Positions 35,395-44,916 of a stretch of 64,000 nt of DNA are shown in pieces. The translations under genes and the position numbers were made by a program. Source of the stretch: Cryptomeria japonica (Eukaryota > Streptophyta > Pinopsida > Cupressales > Cupressaceae); contig NC_081410.1 of assembly GCF_030272615.1 (NCBI RefSeq), forward strand, positions 127,643,140 to 127,707,139, read 5' to 3'. The notes beneath the pieces were generated by a model. It saw only the letters and a program-made list of their open reading frames with translations, was not told the DNA's origin and did no database searches. Position 1 is the stretch's first letter. The number at the start of each line of letters is the position of its first letter.

Positions 35395-38300
35395 CTATAA
35401 CAACTTTTCTTCTAGAATCTTGTTCCCTTTCCTATGCTCTTTCTTAGCATATTCAATGAATCTGGACACAATTCCTTCAATCTCAGCAATGGGAATCTCA
35501 GGAAGATTCTTCATTTGTTCTTCCAAGTGGAGTACTTGATCAAAAGCAGTGAGAAGAGTCGTCTCCCATCCAGGTTCCAGTTCTTTGGTCTTCTCAATCA
35601 AGAACATAGTAGTATACATTTGATCTCGTTGCTTTTCTGTGATGATGTTCTCCTTGCAAAAGATGACCTTGATTCTATCCTCCAACTCTTGGATGTCCAC
35701 ATCTGTCTCGATCTCGATCCGCCTGTCAAGGATGGTACCCAACACCTCAAACATCTTATCTGGATGAATGATGCCTTCAACTCGGCTGCATCTGGTGTTG
35801 ACGTCTTCAAAAAGGACTTCCTTCATCTGGAGCAAAGCTGACCACTGTATAAGGCTATGGGTTCCTCCATCCATTATCTTTTCTTGCGTCAGAATCCGTC
35901 TTGGTGTTTCTCTTATCACTTGTAAGACTGGGATGATAACATCTCTAGTGTGAGTGAATGCAGCTACAGTTATCATCAGATTATGAATGATCTCAAGGAC
36001 CTGGATAGCTCGATGAACTGTCTTCATCATTCTTGTTGCAAATTCAATGGCTACCTTGTGAGATTCATCAATCCAAGAACTCATAAGTTGAACCAAGCTC
36101 TTCACCCTTTCTGCTTCACCTACTGATTCAAGAGGGAGTGCATGTAAAGGAGATACTGCTAGATCCTGATGTCTCAAGGGCTGATTAAGATGACTAAAAT
36201 AGTTCCTCCAAGCACTGAACTCTCTCTCAAGCTTCTTATTCTTTTCCATTTCTTCTTTAAGTTTGTCTTTAAGTGCTTCAAATGAATCAGTTGCTTCTTC
36301 CATTGCTTGCTCGGAGGTAAGTGGACCAAGCTCAAATGTTTCTAAGTCATACTCTTCCGCAAGAATCTCATCCTCATATTTGTCCACCACTGGTGTAGCT
36401 ATCTGCACCTTTCTGGATCCTGTCTCATCTCTAATTACCTTAGACATCTTTGTGGCCTTCTTCTTCTCTATTACTTCATGAGAATTTCCTATAAGGCTTT
36501 CCAAGTCAAACACATCTTCTTCTTCCTCAACCACAACTACCCTTGTCAGTCTCTCTTTCAACCAATCAAGAATGGCAGATCTTGTTTCCCTCACTTGTAT
36601 TTCTTTAGGTAGAGGTCTATCTTCCCGGAAAGGAGATGTTGCTTCATCATCATTCTTTTCTTCATGTTGCTCATTAGCACCAACTTGGGGAGATTGACTT
36701 GATGAATGCTGAGGTGTTTGTCCTTTCTCTTGTTTATCATTCTGTACCATGGATTCCATAGACTCATCAATTTCATATACTATCTGCCTTTGATCTTCCC
36801 CTTGACTTGCTTCCCTTTCATGCCTAGAAGATGTGCTTGGTGGGCGATCAGGATTCGTTTTCTGCTTCTTCTTGCAAGGTTCTCTCTTCTCAGGTCCTTC
36901 TTTCCTCTTTAAGCTTTTGGAATGAGAAGTATTCTCACTCACACTTGCTTCTCCTTCTTCTGGTCTTGCTTCCAAGGTGAATGTCATAGATACATTCTGC
37001 TCCTTCAACTTTTGATGTTGTACATCCACCCATCTGCGAGTGCAGGATAGAATGGGAGCCATCAAAGCTCTCAAGTCTAAAACCTCGGGTTCATTCCAAT
37101 CTATCTTCACTTCTTTGTCTTCTTTCTCATAGGATGACTGGAGGTATCTACCTTTATCCTGGGCTTGATCGGCTACTCTATAGATTTTGCATTTCCTGAT
37201 GAGATCCAAAGGCAACCTGGAATGCATCTTTCTTTTGACCTCGACATCATCTTGGACATTCATCCAAAAGTCCTCCACTTGAGATTCATGCCTGTACTTC
37301 TTCCCAACTATTTCTTCTATATGACCATGAGGGTCAAAATTCTCTCTCAAGGCAAAGGATGTGAATGAGTATAGAGATAATTCCTTCTCTGCATCTTCTG
37401 CGGCTTGAGTATTAGGACATACTTCAACTGAGTTCCCTAGTATGATGGGCACGGGAATTCCATTTCCATGCTTGTGTCTGGATGCCTTCGCATAAGCTGC
37501 CAACTGTCTAGTCACCTCAAGTAGTACTATCCTATCTGTTGGATATCTTGGCAACATGTAGGGGGGTGAAAGACACCCATGAACTCTGATGTATGTGAAT
37601 TTTGGAAACTGAATGAACCATGCACCATGCTTCTTCACAAGCTCTTGTGCGTCCAAAGACAATCGATTGTGAATCCCACCTTGCAATATCCTGGTAATAT
37701 TCATCGTGAAGGTGTCATTGACTAACTTGTAGTCACTTCTAGGCGGATGATGTAGTTGAACATAAGAATCACAAACTCTTATTTCTCCGGGTCCTCTTCC
37801 AACAACTCCTCTATGAGGTAGTCCTGCATACTCAAAACCTTTGATCAAGGCATATACAACATATGAACTCATGTGGAATGATTTGGTAGGCCTTAGTCTT
37901 CTCAACTACACGTCCAGACTGTTGCTAATGATTCTAGCCCAATTGAGCATTCCCTTTCCTTGGACAATCAGTTGTATAAAGAAGAACATCCATTTATCAA
38001 AGAAGAAAGCTTGAGAAGCACCTGTGACTCGATTAAGCAAGGTTATCAAATCCTTGAACTCTTCTTGGAAGTCGATTCTGTGCGGTGTATTTGGAATCTT
38101 GTTCAGGCGAGGTCTGCTCTTGAGTAGCCAATCCTTGTTGATGAAGTTCAGGCAGGAATCAGGATCATCCTCATAGATCGACCTAGCTCCTTCCAGACTT
38201 TTGTAGACCATGTCTTTATGTTCCGGGAGATGAAAAATCTCACTTATAGCTTCCTCCGAAAGATAGGCCAAGATAGTTCCATCATCGGCCATGATCGTTC

Positions 38301-38592
38301 TTGAGTGTGAATCATAATGTTGGGCGCACTCGATCATCAACTCATAACACTTGACTGCGGGAGGCAAACCTGCAGCTTTGATGATGCCACTCTCAATTAT
38401 CTTCTTTGCAACCGATGATGGCTTTCCGATGTAAGGGGCCTCTCGAAACTTCCTCAAATTGAAGTTTCCTAAGTTGGTGTCTCCGACATTACTCCACTTG
38501 GACACGATCCTGGTCTCCAATTCGTCATTCCTCTGATCTTCCTTGATGAAAGCCTGGTGAGTAGTAGATCCTCCGGCTTTGGGGGTCGTCAT
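35395..38592 (-). pseudogene. Gene of element C: unknown ~1,065-codon protein with one amber codon
   Basis: The ATG at 38592 (MTTPKAGGSTTHQ) is seven bases after the intron acceptor. The frame is open for 228 codons, meets a TAG at 37906-37908 (copy B has CAG there: DVQLRRL), then runs 836 codons to TAG at 35395. Residues ~1-390 form a conserved globular region (WSNVGDTNLGNFN, YLSEEAISEIFHLPEHKD, FFFDKWMFFFIQ, FHMSSYVVYALI, ITRILQGGIHNRL, FPKFTYIRVHGC, YPTDRIVLLEV). A basic cluster KRKEGPEKREPCKKKQK (~561-577) looks like a bipartite nuclear signal. An acidic patch VVVEEEEDVFDLE (~685), a coiled-coil-like LKDKLKEEMEKNKKLERE (~773-790) and a helical C-terminus follow. There are no signal peptide, membrane segment, zinc knuckle, protease or RT motifs. 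The N-terminal part loosely recalls domains annotated as 'putative plant transposon protein', but I cannot confirm that. Confidence 0.85.
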
Positions 38593-38599
38593 TTGATGC

Positions 38600-38835
38600 C
38601 TACACAAAAACTTAAAATTAGTCCTTGAGCATAATATTTTAAAGCATAGGATCTAAGACCTTTTAAGTGGATAATTTGGACATTAATTTGAAAATGACAT
38701 GATAAATCCAAGAATTATAAACTTTCAAATTAATTATGAATGAAATCAGATGTTACAAGACTTAAATTTTAAAAGATTGCTATGAAATCAAAATAAGTCT
38801 TGAATAAGAACTTCAAACAATTTGATTCTTCATAC
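38600..38835 (-). other. Leader intron of the gene in C
   Basis: Donor GAAGAG/GTATGAAG and acceptor TTTGTGTAG/GCATCAAATG on the minus strand. The position and both splice sites match copy B. Confidence 0.65.
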
Positions 38836-39127
38836 CTCTTCTTGAATGCTTAACTATGGACCTTAGAAAATGGAAGGAAGAAGATCAAAATTTGCTGGAT
38901 AAAGATTGAATTGTGGTCTTCCTTTGGATAAATTACGCCTCAATTAGCCTTCAAAAGAACTTCGCCTTCCACTAGCCTTCAAAGACTTAGCAAATTCTAG
39001 AATTTAGCCTCCAACTTAGTAAGAAATTTGCCTCCAATCTGCAAGATTTCGCTCCTCCAATCTGCTCCTTAAAATCGCATTTAGAACAATGAATGAATGA
39101 TTTGCATTTTGAAACAATACTCCTCTC

Positions 39128-39134
39128 TTATATA
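39128..39134 (-). promoter_or_regulatory. TATA box of the C gene promoter
   Basis: GCGCCCTATATAAGAGAGGA on the minus strand, 300 bp upstream of the intron donor and about 520 bp from the nearest palindrome. Confidence 0.65.
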
Positions 39135-39651
39135 GGGCGCTCACCCTAATTAACCATGAGGCCGACCTAGTTTTTTAGCAATAAAACAAATAAAATTCCC
39201 TTTAGAAAGAGGTCGACTTGCTTGTAAAAGCAAATAAATGAATTTGAGCGCTCACTTTTATTTTTTTAATTTTAAAATTAATTTTAAGGCTTGAAAGGTG
39301 TTCTTTCTCATTTGTTTTAAGGCTTAAAACTAATTGATTCAATTGCAAATGCCTTAATTCATGCGAATTTCATTTAACTTCTTGAATTTGGCAAATTTAG
39401 AGAAAATTTGGGAATATTAAGTTTTGACTGAGGCTTAATGAAGTTTCCTTTTTCCCTTAGGCATTGAAATGTCCAAAGTGATGAAGGTCTAGATTATTTC
39501 AAGACTTGTTTGAACCTCTCATCTAGACTTACTCACTTCATGAGTTAAAAACTTCACAACTTATTTTAGCAAATTTCCATGACTTTGTCTTCACAATCTA
39601 GCAATTTGCCTTAGACTTAATCAAACGAGGTTGAATGATAGGTTTTTTGAT

Positions 39652-42468
39652 GATTTCGCCCTGGACCCTTTGGAAGGGTCAGGAGCAATTTTTCCAATTA
39701 GGTCTTGAATACCTCATTCCCTTCACTCCAAAATCTCCCGGAAGGCGAGTTCATGTTTGTTTTGACCTAATCAAAGTCTTGCATTTCAATTTTAGTATTT
39801 CACATGAGGAAATTAGGTGAAAATGTGAATTTCACCTTGGACCCTCTGGAAGGGTCGAGAGCAATTTTTGCATTTTAGGCCAAAATTCACCTTAGTTTGA
39901 TCATTAACCTCTTTCAAGGCAATCTCCAGGGTATATTTATCTCCATCACTGAGTTGGCTCATCAAAACTTTGAAGGCAATACTGCATTTTTGGGAATTTC
40001 GCTCTGGACCCTTTGGAAGGGTCAGGAGCGAAATTCTCTCCTGAGCTCAGAATTCTCATTTTTTGAAGGTCTAAATTTCTTCAAGGCATTCCAAATGGCA
40101 TCTTTTACTGTAGTCAAGGCCTAGTTTTACTTGAATTTTGGGGAAAAGGTGTCTTTGATGTTTTTCGCCCTGGACCCTTTGGAAGGGTCAGGGGCGAAAA
40201 TCCTTCTCTGACCTAGAATCATCATTTTTTGAAACAAACATCCACTCAAAGGTGGTCTCAAGGACTTTTTCTACCTTGGTCTAGTCTTGCCTTAGCACAA
40301 ACTTGAAAGGAACATGTTGGTTTTAGGATTTTCGCTCTGGACCCTTTGGAAGGGTCAAGAGCGATTTTTAGGTTTTAGGGCAATTCCTTCATCCTTTCAA
40401 CTTCAAATCATTTCCAAGGCATAGAACATCATGCCTTACTCCTCTTTGAGTCCTGAAAACCAAAATCTTATCTTGAACTGCAAGGAAAATAGGAGGATTT
40501 GGAAATTAATAGGAGGATTTGGAAATTTCGCCCTGGACCCTTTGGAAGGGTCAGGAGCGAATTTCCCTCTTGGCATCAAAACTTGCATTCTTGGCAATCC
40601 AATTCAACTCTAAGGCATTTCAAAAGTCCTCTCACACCCTTGTCTAAGTTTAGTTTTGCCCAAAATTTGGAAAAAAGGATAGTTTTGAGGATTTTCGCTC
40701 TGGACCCTTTGGAAGGGTCAAGAGCGAAAATCATGCTCTAGGCTTAATCGCTTCCTCTTGACAATCTCAATCATCTTCAAAGGGCAAAACACACTTCCTC
40801 GCACCCATTCAAGCCATAAAAACCAAAAAATTGTTTTGACCTTGCAAAGAAAATAGGTGTTTTTAGGAATTTCGCTCTGGACCCTTTGGAACGGTCAAGA
40901 GCGAAATTCACCATTTGGCTCAATTCCTTCACTTTTTAATGATTTCTTGCAACCTCAAGTCACTCCCAGGGGCAATTCCTTCTATGTTTCACTTTATCCC
41001 ATACTTAACTTAGCAAAATTTGATAGCAAAAAGTGATTTTGAGAAAATTCGCTCTGGGCCCTTTAGAAGGGTCAGGAGCGAAATTCTCAATCTTGACCAA
41101 AAATCTTCATTTTTTCACCTTGAAACTTCTTTGCTAAGTGGGATTTCATATTTCATCATGCTAGGAATAGGATTTTATGTCCAAGAAAGGCTAAAAAAAT
41201 AGGTTTATAAGGAATTTTGCTCTGGACCCTTTGGAAGGGTCAGGAGCGAAATTGCCTTTCCTAGCCAAAATCCTTCATTTTCATCACTTCTAAACATGCC
41301 CAAGGGTTTCAACATGCTCATTCTTCCTTTCATCATGCCTTTGACACTTCAATTAGACCAAACAAGACAAGAAATGCCTCCTATAGAAATTTTCGCTCTG
41401 GACCCCTTGGAAGGGTCAGGAGCGAATTTCTCATTTTAGGCCTATTCCATCATCATTTCAAGTTGAATTCACCTCTCAAAGGAAGAAAACACTACTCCTC
41501 TCTCATCCAAGCCATAAAAACCAAAACTTGACTTGATTTTGCAAGAAAAATAGGTGATTGAGGAATTTTCGCCCTGGACCCTTTGGAAGGGTCAGGAGCG
41601 AAATTCTCCTTTTGGGCAAAATCCTTCATTTTTCCAAGTCAAAACAACCTCAATAGGTAAAAGCAAGTTATTCTCATTTCATTCATGCCAAAATCTTGAC
41701 CTTTTTCATTGCAAAATAAGAGCATTTGGGAATTTCGCTCTGGACCCTTTGGAAGGGTCAGGAGCGAAATTCTCCTTTCTGTCCAAAATTCTTCATTTAC
41801 TTATGCTTCCAAATCAACAAGGATGTCCAATCTTCCTCCCAAGATACCCTGCACATCACAATTTAGCCAAAGTTAGTGAGAAATAAGCTCAAATAAGATT
41901 TTCGCTCTGGACCCTCTGGAAGGGTCAGGAACGAAATCTCCATTCCAGGCCAAATTGCTCAGTTTTCATGTTTCAAACCACCTCATAAGGCAAAGTTAGG
42001 TCATTTTCTCAGCTAGGAACAAGATTGCAAGTCTATCCAAGGCAAGAAATAGTGTTTAGGATGAAATTCACTCTGGACCCTTTGGAAGGGTTAGGCGCGA
42101 AAATCCTATTTTAGGCTTGATTCTGGACATTTTGAACTCCAAATCTCCTTGAGGGGCAAACAAAGACCTTCCTTCATGCATCCCTATCAAAATCCTGCCT
42201 TTTAACTAGGCAAAAATGAGAGCTTTCAAAAATTTCGCTCTGGACCCTTTGGAAGGGTCAGTAGCGAAATTGACATCTCAGGCCAGATCTTACCTTGGTT
42301 CACTTCATTTTCCTTCAAACTTGATCAAACTAACTCCCTTGATTCACAATCAGGACAAATCTATCACTCAACTGGGTCCAGGCAGGGTTTTACTAGGTTT
42401 TCAGGGCCAAGAGTAGGCAAGAAGGAGAGATTTCGCTCTGGACCCTTTGGAAGGGTCAGGAGCGAAAA
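39652..42468 (-). repeat. Palindrome array of element C (17 hairpins, quantised spacing)
   Basis: Anchor bases at 39657, 39833, 40000, 40166, 40333, 40529, 40696, 40873, 41050, 41218, 41394, 41570, 41736, 41903, 42069, 42236 and 42434. Steps are 176, 167, 166, 167, 196, 167, 177, 177, 168, 176, 176, 166, 167, 166, 167 and 198. The 196 step includes a visible 20-bp duplication (AGGAGGATTTGGAAATTAAT region, 40490-40525). The order of long and short steps matches array B almost one to one, so both descend from a fixed array. Each palindrome has 19-bp arms with one T/G wobble and one G/A mismatch in the middle and a TGG loop. Confidence 0.95.
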
Positions 42469-44528
42469 TCTTGTCCTTGACTGGCTTTCATCACATCAAA
42501 GCTTAAAACTCTCTTTTCATGCAAAAGATGACAACTTTCTCCATCATGTCTCAAAAGTCAACAATTTTGGTCATACCCTTCTAAAACGCCTCCAGTCATC
42601 ATCAGGTGCATTCGTTTATCATTCACCACTTCGACCTTCCTTTGATTACTAACTCTGCTCAACTGACTTAGACAGGGAAACAAACATGACTCTGACAAGA
42701 AAACCCTCGAACTAGACCTAACCTGACATGAGACCTATTCACCATGTCCCTGATCTAACCAACTTGACCTTCTTGAAAGGCATGCTTCACTATGGCAAAC
42801 TTGAGATTCCAGGCAGAGGACTAACAACCTCCCAAAGAAAGACTAGACTTAGCTTGAAAGAAACCCTAAAACGAGCTTCCAAGGATTAGCCTTAATCTAG
42901 CCAGCCCAGGGAAATCACCCACTCACTCAAAAAACCTAGAAAGCAGAGAGAAAAACAAGCAAAAGGAAAGCAAAACCTAAAGCAAAAAGAGGGGGTCCCC
43001 ATTCTAATGGGGCGATGTGTGAAATGGTCACAACAGGTACCCAAGTACAATAAAATCTCTGTAAAGTGGAGAAAAAGGAGAAAACCTTATGGGAACAAAA
43101 CTCCTCTCCAAGCAGAGATGAAAGCTCATGTGAAGGACTAAGAAGCCTCCAAACAAGAGTGTTGCAGAAGATAGGAACAAAAAGAAGAGAATGAAGAACA
43201 CCACTGAAGCATGAAATAGCTGCAAACACTATCTAAGAGTAACTGTTGATCTGATGAACCTCCACTGAAATAGAACATGACCAGGCAGAGAAGACTATAA
43301 TCTGCATGAGTGCTCTCAAATGACACTACTCGAATCAGATGGCAAACAAAGGCAAACAACTGAACTCGAAGATACAGATGGCATGAAACACCAAAACCTA
43401 AAGAGCTGATCAATCGAACCAAGGAAGCATTAGAACCAACAGGACAAACCTCCCCATAATGCTGAAAAGGGAGAGGGACATGTACACTGAAAAGAACGGC
43501 CAACAAGAGCTACATGACGAAGAACCAAGAACATCGAAGGTGCAGAGAAAATACAATATCATGGAAGAAACACTCACTTGACACACACCACTAGGCTAAG
43601 GCTAATGTCATGGAAGGAACAGTCACGTGACAAAGGTAGATGGCAAACAAAGGCAAACATCAACCCCCCCATGACACTTTATAAGTAGTGCATGTACAAT
43701 AAGGCACAAGATGTGCAAGATCTCAAGTATACAATGCATGGTGGCACTTTATCTCAGTGTGTTTGCATAAATAAAATGCTACAATGATTAGGAGAGACAA
43801 AATACTGGAAACAAAAAGCCAAAGACGAGACATCCTACTCATAGAAAGAGATCCCAAGACCTGAAACATCCAAGATATTCACTAGAGTACTGAAAAGCAA
43901 AAAACTGAATAAAATATACCTGGAGCAGAATCTAGAAAGAGAACTCATATGAATGGAAAGAACACAAAACAAGCTTTCCAACGATATAAAGTTTTCGAAA
44001 AACGAAGTTCGGATGCTCAAGTTATGTCTCCCGAAGTGCAAAAAGGAACATCTGGTTTTGACAACAAAAACGTCATCAAAAAAGCAAAATCAAAAGTTCA
44101 AACCTCTAGATCTAGATAGAGCTCGGAAAGAGCTTTCCGACGATATAAGGTTTTTGAAAAAGCGCCTCTGTATGACCAAGTTACAGCCAAAAGAAAAAAA
44201 CCCCTCTTGTAGGGCATAAAGAGGGTTTTTTTTTTGACAAAAATTTTCTGACGCATTTGCAAGTACAGTCGTACGGATTTGTGTGCCTCAAAAAACGTGC
44301 CAATAAAAAATGATGACCCTGTCACCGAAAATAGGCAAATTATATATCAAAATTCATGGAATCAGCCTTCCGAATCCAACTGTGATGTCCTTTTGACACC
44401 AAAATGTACCAAAAAATCAGCTACCCTCAAAAATGGAAAAAAACTATTACACAAACCCCCAAATACATAGATCTGAAGAACAAGGCCCAAAATCTCTCAT
44501 GAAGAGAACAGGGGCATGCAGATCTGAA

Positions 44529-44540
44529 GCTCTGATACCA
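44529..44540 (-). promoter_or_regulatory. Primer-binding site of element G
   Basis: Minus-strand TGGTATCAGAGC, complementary to the 3' end of initiator tRNA-Met, lies about nine bases inside the 5' LTR. Confidence 0.85.
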
Positions 44541-44549
44541 TATTGGACT

Positions 44550-44870
44550 TAAGGAAAAATCAACTCTACAGCTCCCAAAGATCACCTGCATGCAAACCAA
44601 TCACAAAAGGAGAGAAGCAAAAAAACTATGGAGGCCAGAATTCAGAGATCCAGAAAAAAGGAGTCATATTGATTGTGCAACAAGAATGCAATTCAATAAT
44701 TACAATTGTTATGAAAAATACAAAGAGAGAATCCTTATAAAAAGATACTCAAAACCCTAAAGGTGAAAACCCTAAAGAATTATAAGATTCCTAAGTTTAG
44801 CTTAAGCATAGAGTATAATAGACTAATAACTATATAAATAATTATTAGCTAATAAAAAATTACTCTATCA
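44550..44870 (-). repeat. 5' LTR of element G
   Basis: 321 bp, minus-strand start TGATAGAGTAATT. It is the same length as the left LTR and differs by scattered substitutions, for example TCA against ACA at one terminus. Confidence 0.88.
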
Positions 44871-44916
44871 GTGACTATACTTAAAACCCAAACTTAAACC
44901 CTCCCATAGGTGATAA

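Larger units (their letters stand above)
34295..43035 (-). mobile_element. Element C: best-preserved family member (8741 bp, TSD GGTAC)
   Basis: Perfect target duplication GGTAC at 34290-34294 and 43036-43040. The ends are TGTTGATGTG (left) and GGTCACAACA (right), which share only a 5-bp TGTTG/CAACA inverted repeat. In element order: terminal box with palindrome CCCCATTAGAATGGGG, 17 palindromes, TATA (39134-39128), leader intron (38835-38600), gene (38592-35395), TATA (35202-35196), tail. It sits in the interior of element G. No direct terminal repeats, primer site, polypurine tract or retroelement enzymes are present. The structure fits a solo LTR with a giant U3, or an unknown TG..CA element moved by an integrase in trans. 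Confidence 0.92.
33860..44870 (-). mobile_element. Element G: non-autonomous copia-type element in D's intron
   Basis: Direct repeats of 321 bp (33860-34180 and 44550-44870) are the LTRs. On the minus strand, TGGTATCAGAGC at 44540-44529, the usual copia initiator-tRNA-Met primer site, follows the 5' (right) LTR. A TAAGGGGGGG polypurine tract (34190-34181) precedes the 3' (left) LTR. The interior without element C is about 1.6 kb and shows no gag or pol, so G depended on other copia elements or has lost its genes. The flanks GAAGT and GTGAC do not match. Part of the interior (about 43970-44190) holds two diverged copies of an 'ACGATATAA...TTTTGAAAAA' block common in copia leaders. Confidence 0.85.
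33702..44909 (+). other. Leader intron of the D gene, inflated by G and C
   Basis: Donor TTTGAG/GTATGTTC and acceptor CCTCCCATAG/GTGATAAATG correspond to the small leader introns of B and C (about 224-236 bp). The extra length is element G (33860-44870). Both splice sites are preserved, so the insertion need not have destroyed the transcript. Confidence 0.55.

Noticed and set aside
39652-42468. CRISPR-like array (regular palindromic repeats with spacers)
   Set aside because: The DNA is clearly plant nuclear, the period (~170 bp) is too long, the spacers share a consensus, and no cas genes exist.
34295-43035. Assigning the family to a named DNA transposon superfamily such as Transib or Ginger
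   Set aside because: The 5-bp duplication and TGT...ACA ends overlap with those groups, but no transposase, long inverted repeats or target consensus was seen; LTR-type reading explains the TATA position better.
43138-43506. 122-codon minus-strand ORF inside element G as a gag remnant
   Set aside because: The translation is Cys/Ser/Phe-rich with no gag or zinc-knuckle features; probably chance.
44529-44540. tRNA gene
   Set aside because: TGGTATCAGAGC here and at 54456 and 57056 is the copia primer-binding site; no cloverleaf surrounds it, and no tRNA gene was seen in the window.
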